From: Haberlea rhodopensis
Lineage: Eukaryota; Streptophyta; Magnoliopsida; Lamiales; Gesneriaceae
DNA: 64,000 nt
Assembly: GCA_907163345.1 (NCBI GenBank)
Contig: CAJQUN010000129.1
Coordinates: forward strand, 62,001 to 126,000
Direction of reading: 5' to 3'
Each line of letters opens with the position of its first letter. Position 1 is the stretch's first letter. Positions 54,639 to 64,000 of the stretch are shown piece after piece. A program made the translations under genes and the position numbers. Below the pieces are notes generated by a model. The model did not search any database, was not told the origin of the DNA, and saw only the letters and a program-made list of their open reading frames with translations.

Positions 54639-55300
54639 GTTTTTTGGCAACAAATCTCCCAATAATTTTTCAATTAGGCAATTTATGCCCATGTGGTTAA
54701 AATATACAGTTTACCCTCATGTTGTTTTCAAAATGAGCAGTTTACCCACACATGACCTCTCTCCATGTATGACATGTGAGCATGACATTATGATATATTT
54801 TGCAAATCACGTTGAGATAAAATACCTACTTACAAACCAAAGAGGTGTAAAGAGCCTATTAGCGATATCATATGAGGGTAAAAATTATTTACAAACTATA
54901 GGATAAAATGTCTATTAACGATACTAAGGTGGGTAAATTGCCACTTATGAATCGCAGTATTTTACGTAAATAATAGCTTACTCTCAAGATTTCTTGAAGT
55001 TTTACATATTCCCTATTATAAAGTAAAATTTAAGGGGCTTGAAAATTTTATAAATAGGCAACTTAGGAAAATTCTTGTATGAACCGGTTCTCATACACCA
55101 ACACACATAAATATGTTCATACAAGAATTTTGCGGTAACGTAAGGCAATGCATCTGTCACGTGATATGATTACTTTCGAGCTACAATCAGCTGAAATCGA
55201 AGGGGATTCAAGAGTTGGGTTGATGGAGTGGCCAACGAAGCCCTTGATGGCTATATAGGCTGACAGACGGCAAATGTGATTCCAATCTGTATATAAAATT

Positions 55301-55500
55301 TGAGTTGATATGTAATACCAATATATAATATCAAGTGAGAAAAGTGATAGTTTCTGTAGGCATATGTTCTCGGGCTGCATACCAGGAATCTAAAATAATG
55401 CAACCGTAAAGCCAGATAGAAAAATCCAAGAGAACATATGCATATAGAAATTATCACTTTGGATGATAAGACTCATTCGATACTATATATGTAATCAACA
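55301..55500. repeat. Long imperfect foldback (~70-bp arms)
   Basis: The left arm (about 55301-55371) reads TTGATATGTAATACC...AAAGTGATAGTTTCTGTAGG, then CATATGTTCTC. The right arm (about 55431-55500) is its imperfect reverse complement; the inner 30 bp match best. The loop is about 60 bp. It could be a miniature foldback element or a small-RNA precursor; nothing distinguishes these here. Confidence 0.6.
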
Positions 55501-55944
55501 GATAAATAGAACAAAACATCCAATAAAAGTCATAAAAACCAATATATTCAGGAAAACCAACCAAAGATATTTGACTTCAAGTATTGCCAAACCAAATGAG
55601 TTTGACAAAGGCAAAACGGACTCATAAAAGACAAAGTGATGTGAGCTCAAAAATTTCTGATATGAACTAAGGTGGTGGCCGAGGTCGAGCTGACGTGAGC
55701 TACTGTAAGGGGGTTGGTGTATGCCCAAGATGTCAAGCGAGATTACTATTCGATTCATGCACGAGGCACGAGAAATGCTTACTGCTAGATACATGCCGAA
55801 CATAGAGTGTAAAGCTTGGCCCAACACGGTCCATGGCCCATGGAACTAAGGGTCATGCCAGGTGACCACGGAAATTCAAAGTACAATCATCAATCAAGAT
55901 TATAAACTTACAAATTAACAATAAAAAAATAAAATTCATTTTAT

Positions 55945-56240
55945 CAGAAGATATATTTCGGCACCAAGCCAATCTTGTAAAAGAATACATATCTCTGCGG
56001 TATCTTCTGCCAATTTACTTCCTTTTTATCCAGAATTCTCCCACCTGTACTAAAAACAAGATTCCGATAAGACTATAGTTATCAAAAGCGTAAGTAGATC
56101 ATGTATCATGATGAAATCACTAACAAAGTTTTGCATTGTCTTTCCACCATGCTAAACATCAAAAGTTTCCAATTCTTGCTCACTAAAATTAATAACTTGG
56201 TTTAAATATAATTGAAGCTCGGTAATTGGATGGAATAGAC
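55945..56240 (-). pseudogene. hAT transposase C-terminal (dimerisation) relic
   Basis: On the minus strand the pieces EQELETFDV, then HGGK (for the WWK motif), FVSDFIMIHDLLTL, FSTGGRILD and, after a frameshift, AEDTAEICILLQDWLGAEI follow the hAT dimerisation domain order (FDILxWW, LxxMARDxLxIP, SxFSTGGRxLD, VExLICxxDWL). A stop and at least one frameshift make it dead. No matching terminal repeats were identified. Confidence 0.75.
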
Positions 56241-56509
56241 GAAATATAAATATTATATTGTTTTCTTCTTAACATTATTCACACATAACTTTTACCTCTA
56301 CTACCACCACCACCACCACCATCACTTTTCTCATTGGAAATGATCTAGAATTATATAATAATCATATAAAGAAAACAAAGAAAATAAATAATTATTAATG
56401 CGCTCTTTTTATTTATTAACATTAATATGATCATAATTCATATTGGAATAATTAGATTCAATTATATTTTTTACACTATATAATTTTAATCTAGGATCCA
56501 TAAACAATT

Positions 56510-56688
56510 AGCATGACGCTATGAAAAATCTAACCTTTAGAGATATAATCTAATGAATCTATCAACCAATAAAAGATATCACTTCAGAAGAGTGTATTTA
56601 AGAAAATAGAAAAACAGTATTAGAGGATCACATAGTGTCTCAACAAAATCTTTCCGATGCTGTAGTCATCATGAAAGCAAAGAAAATG
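56510..56688. repeat. ~180-bp direct repeat, copy 2
   Basis: Second copy of the repeat at 54457, with scattered substitutions and small indels. Confidence 0.8.
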
Positions 56689-57648
56689 CGCGGTGCCAGA
56701 GGCCAAATATTTGGAAAGCCGAACCAATAATTTTAGTATTCAGCTGTGGAGAAAAATTTAGCACACATCTGAATTTTATCCAAGACACCTAAAACTACCA
56801 TTTTTTTGAACATTTGTTTAATTGCACTTTCAAGTGACTGCATGTCATCAGAGCTACGACTGCATTCCCAGCATTGTTTTCCTCGACAAAACTTATAGTT
56901 GAATTGTGATGTCCCCGAAATGATTAATTACAATTAAGGCATTAATTATGCTCATATGATTAATTATGTGGTTAATTGATTTATGTGTTGAAATTAATTA
57001 TCGTGATGAAATGCTTAGTCACATGATAGGCGTAACCTGGGGGTTACATTTCAGGGTGCATGTTGTGCATGTTGGGTAATTGGGTGTTTTAGTGGCTTAA
57101 ATGTGATGGTGGTAATTATTTGGTGAAACATGTATTTAATTGGGATTTTGGTGCATTGTGGTGAAATGCTTTTAAAATATCATGTTGGGATGTTTTATAC
57201 ACCATAGTAATTGTGGGAGCACAATTTAACAATAACAAACCAACTTAATACCCCAACCCCCTCTTTATCCATCACTTTATCTATTTTTCCCCCCAAATCA
57301 TCCACCCAAACCCTCATTCCCTTCATTTTTGATTTTGAGCAAAAAGTGGAAGGGAAATCCTTGCAAAAACTTGTTTTGTGGAATTTGTTGGGAGATTTGG
57401 AGTCCCCAAGAGGTATGGATACCTCCTTATTGTTTTTGTAGTGTTTGGATTGAGTTTTGAATGGTTTTGAAATGGGTTTGTTTGGTTTGGTATGATTTTT
57501 GGGTTGGATGTTAGATTTTTGGTGGTTTAATGATGTTTGTTGAAGGTTTTAGTGTTTTTATGTTTTGGGTTTGTTGGTGTAAGTGTTGTGGATGTTGGGA
57601 AGAAATTTTGGTACAAAAAAATGGTGAAAATCGCGACTTCTGGTTGTG

Positions 57649-57794
57649 GCGATCGATCGCTACAAATGCAGCGATCGATCGCCGAGGGGCAGTGGGCAAA
57701 TCAAGTGTAGGCGATCGATCGCCTCAAATGAAGCGATCGATCGCCGCAAGGCAAAAAGTGAGGCGATCGATCGCCTCGTGCAGCGATCGATCGC
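57649..57794. promoter_or_regulatory. Phased GCGATCGATCGC array in solo LTR
   Basis: Six perfect 12-bp palindromes start at 57649, 57671, 57711, 57733, 57763 and 57783: steps 22, 40, 22, 30 and 20 bp, all near multiples of a DNA turn. Bases between them are unrelated. No function is known to me. Confidence 0.6.
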
Positions 57795-58530
57795 CGCTGT
57801 TTAAAATGTGGCAAATGATGTTTTTTTGTGTAATTTTGGTATTTGGCTATTGTTTAGCTTCTAATATTGATTTGTGTGGTTGTGTAGAACCACCCGAGGT
57901 GCCAACAACATCGAGGAGATAAAGTTCTCCAACTTCTCCACTTTTGGGAATTAAGGTACGTAGTGCATCGGACGGTAAAACGTGTTACACCTTTGATTAT
58001 GTATATCGTGGATAGTGAATCCTTACATGTGATGGTATATGTGAAATGATAGTGATATATCGTGATAATGGAATCAATTGTTGTATTGATTATTGTGGTA
58101 GAATTGATGAATGTTCCGGTAGCCTTTATCTCTGAGCGAGGGAGGTACTTGCCGCTGTCATATGAAGCGATGGTAGTATGATATTTGCCGCTGTCATGTC
58201 TAAGCGAGGTAACATGCCGCTGTCATTGTCGAAGCGTGGGATATCATATGATGCCGTTATATGTCGAAGCGAGGGGTCCTAAAATTCCGCTGTTGTATTG
58301 GGACCGGAACAGTCACAATTCTAGTGATTAATGTGGAACATAGTGATTAATGTGGAACATTGCGTTTAATGTGGAATATTGTGATTCATGTGGAATACTG
58401 TGATTAATGTGGATTATCGTGATTATAACTGGAACGTGATATCGATCATTATATTTTGACCTAATGATTTTGTGCATGAGTTTGTGAAACATGAACAACA
58501 ATGGAAAAGTGCTATGTGGTGAATCAGGGA

Positions 58531-58531
<1 letters not shown>

Positions 58532-58574
<43 letters not shown>
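58532..58574. repeat. (TA)n microsatellite in solo LTR
   Basis: About 21 TA units. Confidence 0.9.
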
Positions 58575-58577
<3 letters not shown>

Positions 58578-58940
58578 ATTTAACTATTTACGTTATTATG
58601 TTTGATTGTGTTGAATAGTGATGTGTGTGCTCATGGTAAGTTGTTCCTCTAGGTACACCTTTGGATTTGGAGGGCTATGGGCCGGGTTGAGGCAGTGAGC
58701 TTCGAGGAGCCTTGTGAAATAGGATACAGGATTTGGTATAGTATCTACTCTAGGAGTAATATAAAACTATAATGTTAGCATTCGTTTATGGGAATGTAAC
58801 TAATTAGCTTTCGAAGTTTTATTTTGGCCTGTAATCCTATTAGCTCACGTAATAACCGGCACCATAAACTGTATGTGATGCATGTTTAGCCCTATTTATA
58901 TCTCGATTATGATGTTAAGGTAGGAAGACCCTACATGAAT

Positions 58941-59099
58941 TCACAATGAGAAGTGCCAGAATTCCGACGAAATCACTATTATCAACTCCCTTAAGCATAA
59001 TTTGAATATCAACATTTAGGCATAGACTCTATAATATTGCATGCTCGTTTTTGTAAGTATTTTGAATGCTTAAACTCTTTGTTTTTAATTTTCATGTGG
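58941..59099. other. Gap between solo LTR and H+-ATPase fragment
   Basis: AT-rich, no feature recognised. The H+-ATPase reading is lost here. Confidence 0.5.
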
Positions 59100-59890
59100 A
59101 ATACAGATAGCCATGATGGCAGCTGTTTCCATAACCCATGACAAAGGATTTCACATAAATCCAAAATACTTAAGTGTTTTACTCGTCTGTAGGAGATAAA
59201 AAGATCCAAAAATATCATTCAGGTCAAGGAAAAAATCTTATGGATACATGATATATTTTAGTACAGACGAATGTGGCAAGAGATGAGATGAACAAGAACC
59301 AGCCTACCTCTTTCTCTTCATGTTTGTTATATTCAAACACTTCCAATCGTTTCTGAACCTCAGAAGAGTTAAAACCCCCTTCCGTGCATTTGAACTTCTC
59401 GAAAGCTTCTTCGATAGGGATATTCTCCTGCCATAAGAAAATGCTACATTATAATAAGGATAATAACAAATATCAAGAGATAACATACTGGCCAATCAGA
59501 GATTTGTAGCCAAGGTAAAAAATATGAGTCTCTTGCGTCCCTATTCATAACTACTGATATTTAATTTTTACATTAGTATAGTTAAAATGAAAAATAGGAG
59601 TTGATAACAAGAGATCATATTAATCAACTTATACTTGATATTGTGATGAGAGTCTTTATGTAATCAATGCCTCATTATATTATATCTTGGATGATTTTGA
59701 ATGTTTCTACATGTACAAGTATCTTTGATATAAAGAACAATGAAAATATACTATTTAATTCATATTTGATATATAAAACATCACATAATGTCAATTAAAT
59801 TATAGTCTTATAAACAATAAAGATATCGAATCTCACCAAATCAACAGTTTCATTATTGATAACATGCATGGTGATTTTGGCTTTATCCAT
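59100..59890 (-). pseudogene. AHA: Plasma-membrane H+-ATPase, N-terminal exon relics
   Basis: Three exon-like blocks in order. Block 1, 59890-59837, is an 18-codon start ending ETVDL. Block 2, 59427-59308, is 40 codons and begins ENIPIEEAFEKFKCTEGGF, as in AHA exon 2. Block 3, 59186 to about 59100, contains TLKYFGFM, then TGA, then NPLSWVMETAAIMAI; the TGA (59153-59151) replaces the conserved Trp of GFMWNPLSWVMEAAA. Splice signals are still present. Everything after the first transmembrane segment, including the DKTGT phosphorylation site, is missing. Intact family members are about 950 aa proton pumps. This is a truncated, unprocessed (intron-bearing) copy. Confidence 0.85.
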
Positions 59891-60697
59891 GTCTATAGTA
59901 ACCAGATGGGATTAGGTACCCATGGCTTTTCTTAAAAAATTTACGAAGTCGGACTATATAAATGAAGAAATTAGAGAAACAATAAGGAAGATAAGCATCA
60001 ACTAGCCAACAAAATTTGAGTACAAAATATATTTTCAGTAATTTGAAAAGATATTAAACTCAAAATTTTGTTTTCTTCCTCATTTCTACTTATTATGCTC
60101 ATTGAACACATACGTACGCGCGTCTTTGCCTTCACTGAGTCATATAATCCACCAAACAAATTTTGAACTGTACTTGTAGTACAAATCTCACACTTTGAAA
60201 AATAACAACCATCCCAAACGCAGATTATCATAAAACACCACATAGAAATAATTCTCGAATCACATTTGATGAATGCAACCACAAAATATGATACACAAAT
60301 GAGTAACTTTTATTTAAAATTATACTCCGAAGAGACTGCTAGAAAGAGATAATATGTTAAATCTCCTTACAAAAACAATCAACACAGATTATAGCAATTT
60401 ATTCGAACAATAAAACAACAACAATCCCTAACGAAAAAACTTGGAAACTGAACAACAAAACCGATCATTCATCATGAAATAAACCCACATTGCTTCGCGT
60501 GAAACAAATAAAGCAGGGAACAAGGTATAGTGAATGAAGATGATTGAAAACTTAATTTATAATTTCAAGATCCTAAAAATCACATCATATAGTTCCGTAA
60601 TAAAATAACCAAAACCCTAATCCTAGCACAAGACCATCAACTTCTACACACAGTGAAAAAAACGTTATCAACAAAAAAAAGGAAGAGCAAACTAAAC
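59891..60697. other. Intergenic, no gene recognised
   Basis: AT-rich; only short ORFs without family resemblance. Confidence 0.5.
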
Positions 60698-60705
60698 CTC
60701 TCGGC

Positions 60706-60992
60706 TAGGGGTGCTTAACGGATCGAACCGGTTCCAGATCAATCCGATCCGGTTGCCTTGCTTTATTTTATTTATTTATTTTTTTCTTTCAAAAATTACT
60801 GGTTCAAGAACCGTATCCGGTAGCATCGGAACCGGTAGTGCTACCGGTTTCAAGACACCGAACCTCTCCGGATTGGTTTTTACCGGTTCCGGAGCAGGTT
60901 GGAATCGGTTAGCCCGATTCTGGTTCCGAACCAGGCTAACCGGTTCGGTTCCGTGCCGGGTCTGGATTGACCCGGCCCGATAAGCACCCCTA
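60706..60992. mobile_element. Small hAT-type MITE, CCGGTT-rich
   Basis: 287 bp. Ends TAGGGGTGCTTAACGG and (reverse complement) TAGGGGTGCTTATCGG match at 15 of 16 positions. TSD CTCTCGGC (60698-60705) against CTCTAGGC (60993-61000) differs at one base. It resembles the element inserted in the LINE at 40778. Confidence 0.87.
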
Positions 60993-61000
60993 CTCTAGGC

Positions 61001-62066
61001 TCGAGTTCTGCTTCCCCTCTTCAGTAATCTTGACAGACATCGGAGGAGGTCGGCGAGGTAGATGCGGGTGTAGTTGAGGGGTTTGTCGAAGGCGTTGCGG
61101 ATGGAGGAGGAAAGCGGAGAACAAACCACCCATCACAACAGTGTATATCAAGAAAGAACGAAACAAACCACATGATATTACCAAAAAAACATGACTACCT
61201 TCTGATATCAATAGGAGGTGAGCAATACCTCCCTGTTTTTTCAATGCAAATAATAACATCAATATTGCTTGGATCCTCACCTGAAATCACGAAATAAAAG
61301 TGAGAAGGGGACGAAAGTTTCCGGCGTGTCCCCTCAGACGCTCAAGTCAGGCGAGAGGATACAAGAAAATATATACCTGTAAAGTATGAGGATTGTGAAT
61401 ACAATCAAATCCCAGATATTGCTCCGTTGATAGGATTTGCCTAGTTTAGGGGACTCAGTTTCCTTATTGTGCCCACGTATTAAGCAGGGAATAAGAAGAG
61501 CTCGGCCAATGAGCTCGGGTCCCAAAAGAGGTCGTCAGGCAGTTTGGTGAAGGGCCAACAGGTGAGGTGAAACACGTCGGCCAAACAGGTCGGTCCTAAT
61601 AAAGAGTTCGGAAGAACAAGCGAGGTCTTTTGAAGAAGGTCAATTACTACACGACGGAGCCAGGTCGGCTCATCAGATGGTGGCTTCTTATTAAGGGGTG
61701 TCACAGTCCCCCCTCTCAGTCGAGCTGACGTCGTAGATCAGAAGTTCGTATGTTCTAAGTTAATCTGATGAGCCAGCTCTTCTATATCCCAAATTTATGC
61801 GGGAACTAACAGCTAATTGATTTGAATTTTGAATTCAAAATTCCGACAGTTGGGCCATCTGTTCATATTCTGAGGCAAATCTTGACCGTCCAACGCATCA
61901 TAGATCAACAGCCCTGATTCGGGAAGGTCCCCCTATATATATAGTATGTCTGGGCCCCATTGTCTACTTCTGCAACTCTTGAAACAGATCGGCTCCGACC
62001 TCTTTTGCGTCATTCTCCATTTTTCTCTTTCTAAAAAACTCCTAGGTACATTTATTCTTAGCTGTT
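61001..62066. other. Region upstream of the retroelement ORF; LTR suspected
   Basis: From about 61320 base composition rises in GC and motifs such as AGGTCGGCTC and GAGCTCGGGTCC appear. This probably is the LTR and leader of the element coding at 62067, but I could not fix TG...CA borders or a primer site. Confidence 0.4.
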
Positions 62067-64000
62067 TTGTTTAAGAATGTATTCCTCCCTGATCGATTAT
62101 TTCCTTCCCATCTAACTGATGAGGATCTTAGGGCGGTAGATCATTACGATTCTTTTTATCCCGAAGGGATTGCCCTCACTGCGGGAGTGGTTCGAACTGA
62201 GGAAGTTGTGCGAACTGAGGATCCCCAGGAAGCTGGGACCTTGGCTGGGCACGAACTTCAGATTGTCGAGGCAAGCCTCATCTTAGATCGGAGTCCCCTC
62301 CTGGTAACTATCCCTGGTACGAACTGTATGTTTATGCTTTGGATGAGTCAGATGAGGCCCAAATACGCAAGCTCAGCCAAGCCCCTTCTGACCATGAATT
62401 CATATTCCCCTCCTCCTCCCAACGGCTGCACCAACCTCCTGAGGGTTACTACACCTTTTACCGCGGGCAGCTGGAGGGGGGTTTACGTTTTCATCTTCCT
62501 AAGTTCTTTCAAGAGCTCAGTACCTTTTATCAAATTAACCTTAGCCAATTCTCTCTCAACTCCTTCAGTGTTTTATGTAGCCTTGTAGTTATTTTTAGGG
62601 GGTTGGGGTTACCTTATGACAACTCCTCCCTTTCTTACTTCTTCCACATAAAGAGATCCAATGGGACCCTGGTATGTGACCAACCGACCTGGCTGTGCCT
62701 TTGTTGGGGGGTATCCTAGTAAGATCAAAGATTGGAAGACCAATTTCTTTTTTGTTAAACCTCCTCGACCATGGGTATGTTGTACTGATTGTATAGATTA
62801 TCTCCCGGTTCTCCACTCTCCACCTAAAAAATTCAAAAAAAGCCTCCTCTACTTAGATGTAATGAGAGCCATTGGGGGCCACTACTTTAGTTCATCTAAG
62901 CTGTTGGTGGAGGAGCTCCTTTGTTTTGGTGGGCTGAGTCCGACGATCTAACTTTGAGGGGGAGAGATGGTATTTGTTCAAGCAAGCTTTAATAGCTATT
63001 TTATTCCAAGTATTTTTTTCTAGGTCTGGCCGATATCTTTACTTGTTCATTCAGAGGACAGAGTCATGAGCTCGTTAGTGCTTAAGGTTATTCAAAAGAG
63101 GAAGCAAAAATAGGCCCACTCCCAAGCAGCTGAGGGAGTGACTATCGCGGACGTTGTGGCTGAGAGTCCTACCGCCGAGGAGGCTCCCCTCTCTAGGAAA
63201 AAGTGGGCTGAACCAGGGGGATCTGTAGTGTCTTTGGCTGTAGAAGATCAGCATGTGAGGCTAGTTCGAGCTTGAACTGATCCGTCTGACCCTCCGATAG
63301 CAGGTGAAAAAGAGGGTGCGCCAGCTCGGGCTGAGAGGCGTCGTGAGTGGGTGATGGAGGCCTACAGGGGAGGAGTTAGGCTTGTTGGGGAAGGGCCGAG
63401 CACAATTGCCTTAGCTGTGGCTCATGACCTGGATAATGCAGAGGATGTTCTCTATATGAACCAACTAAGCTGGGGTGACCTAATAACCCGTACTGGTAGC
63501 CATCTTACTGAGGCCATGCTTTTGATGGAGGAGATTACATCCAGGGCTTCTTTCATCCGAAGACAGTCTCAAAAAGACACCAAGGTGTTTGAGGCTATGC
63601 AAGACTCACTGGCCGAGGCCAAATCCTTGCATGAGAAGGAAGTCTCTGAGCTTAAAGCTCAGACCGACAAGAAGTCTGTTGCTGAAATTGAGGCCCGTTC
63701 CTTGATTGAGGCACAGAAACCTCAGCATGAAACTGACATGCGGGAGTTTCGTAATGAACTAGCCTTGGCTAAATGTTAGCTAACTCTGCCGAGCAGGAGC
63801 TTGCTAAGGCTCAGAAGGAGGCAGCTGAGGAAAAACAAAAATCTGAAGAGTTGGTAGGGGAGAAGCTTCTTACTTTCATTGAGGCTGGTTTCCAAGGATG
63901 TATCAGTCAGAGCCAAGATCGAGGTTGTCTTGTACCTGACGTCTCTCTGGACTTTCTAGATGTAGAGAAGCAGCTGCCACTCTCCCCCCTGACCTTTAGA
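62067..64000 (+). pseudogene. Plant retroelement protein (putative gypsy-type transposon, Transposase_28-like), broken and 3' partial
   Basis: Successive frames give a recognisable order. LFPSHLTDEDLRAVDHY (frame 1) comes first. YALDESDEAQIRKL, PPEGYYTFYRGQLEGGLRF and LPYDNSSLSYFFHI (frame 2, from about 62330) follow. Then GCAFVGGYPSKIKDWKTNFF, FVKPPRP and LLYLDVMRAIGGHYF (frame 3, from about 62661). A coiled-coil domain from 63351 (LTEAMLLMEEI; Ala/Glu/Lys-rich heptads) runs to the window end, with a TAG near 63777. This matches the family found in many plant non-autonomous LTR elements (Gag-like role presumed). At least two frameshifts and several stops. No reverse transcriptase is in view. 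Confidence 0.72.

Larger units (their letters stand above)
56905..58935 (+). mobile_element. Solo LTR of a Ty3/Gypsy-type element, TSD TGAAT
   Basis: 2031 bp, begins TGTGATGTCCCC and ends GAAGACCCTACA, flanked by a perfect 5-bp TSD TGAAT (56900-56904 and 58936-58940). There are no internal domains. Layout mirrors the Tekay-type LTR on its own strand: a GCGATCGATCGC array (57649-57794), then a tandem array with GCCGCTGTCAT/TCGAAGCGAGG units (about 58130-58290), but the bulk sequence differs, so it is a related but distinct family. It also holds a ~22-bp repeat (GTGATTAATGTGGAACAT, about 58323-58430) and a (TA)n run. Confidence 0.88.

Noticed and set aside
55117..55827. Minus-strand ORFs of 87, 68 and 110 aa as a hypothetical gene
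   Set aside because: They partly cover the foldback arms, have no shared splice logic and resemble no family.
57211..57922. Short ORFs in the solo LTR (76 and 130 aa)
   Set aside because: They overlap LTR sequence and the palindrome array, and show no coding pattern.

Overview
This is a nuclear window from a flowering plant, most likely a eudicot. It has small plant-type exons in long AT-rich introns, plant tRNA genes, and plant lineages of LTR retrotransposon, LINE, hAT and Helitron elements. It holds five host protein-coding loci, two tRNA genes and a dense, nested load of transposable elements (TEs). All exon models were assembled by hand from splice sites, reading phase and recalled family conservation; nothing was aligned by computer.

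Layout. 1-604: 3' part of a Helitron. 684-2181: last three coding exons of a 14-3-3 gene (+), with a tandem TRIM array in its last intron; earlier exons lie off the window. 2763-2911: a SINE with a 12-bp target-site duplication (TSD). 4103-9378 (-): six-exon mitochondrial-type P-class PPR gene. 9614-10669: nested hAT-like elements. 12071-12143 (-): tRNA-Asn(GTT). 12869-12940 (+): tRNA-Cys(GCA). 14629-23195 (-): Ty3/Gypsy chromovirus (Tekay/Del type) with 1.9-kb LTRs. 23476-24132 (-): small TRIM-type element with a perfect TSD.

25998-48360 (+): a methylesterase gene of the MES11 type. Its exon 1 is separated from exon 2 by a 19,266-bp intron. That intron holds a Helitron, a LINE split by a 9.9-kb Athila retrotransposon and by a hAT-type element, and another hAT element. 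Exon 3 carries a one-base insertion, so the gene may be dead or the assembly may have an error. 48898-51347 (-): an intact 12-exon cytosolic-type UDP-glucuronate decarboxylase (UXS) gene, convergent with MES. 55.9-56.2 kb: relic hAT transposase. 56905-58935: solo LTR with a perfect TSD. 59100-59890 (-): pseudogene fragment of a plasma-membrane H+-ATPase. 60706-60992: small hAT-type element. 62067-64000 (+): degenerate plant retroelement protein of the 'putative gypsy type transposon' kind, running off the window.

The host genes are unrelated housekeeping and metabolic loci and show no joint pathway. The least explained signal is a cluster of GCGATCGATCGC palindromes in the LTRs of three otherwise different families (Tekay-type, Athila and the solo LTR). 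The palindromes are spaced about 21 bp apart, or about 30, 40-43 or 48-50 bp. The arrays look like deliberate, phased cis-elements and have no function I can name.
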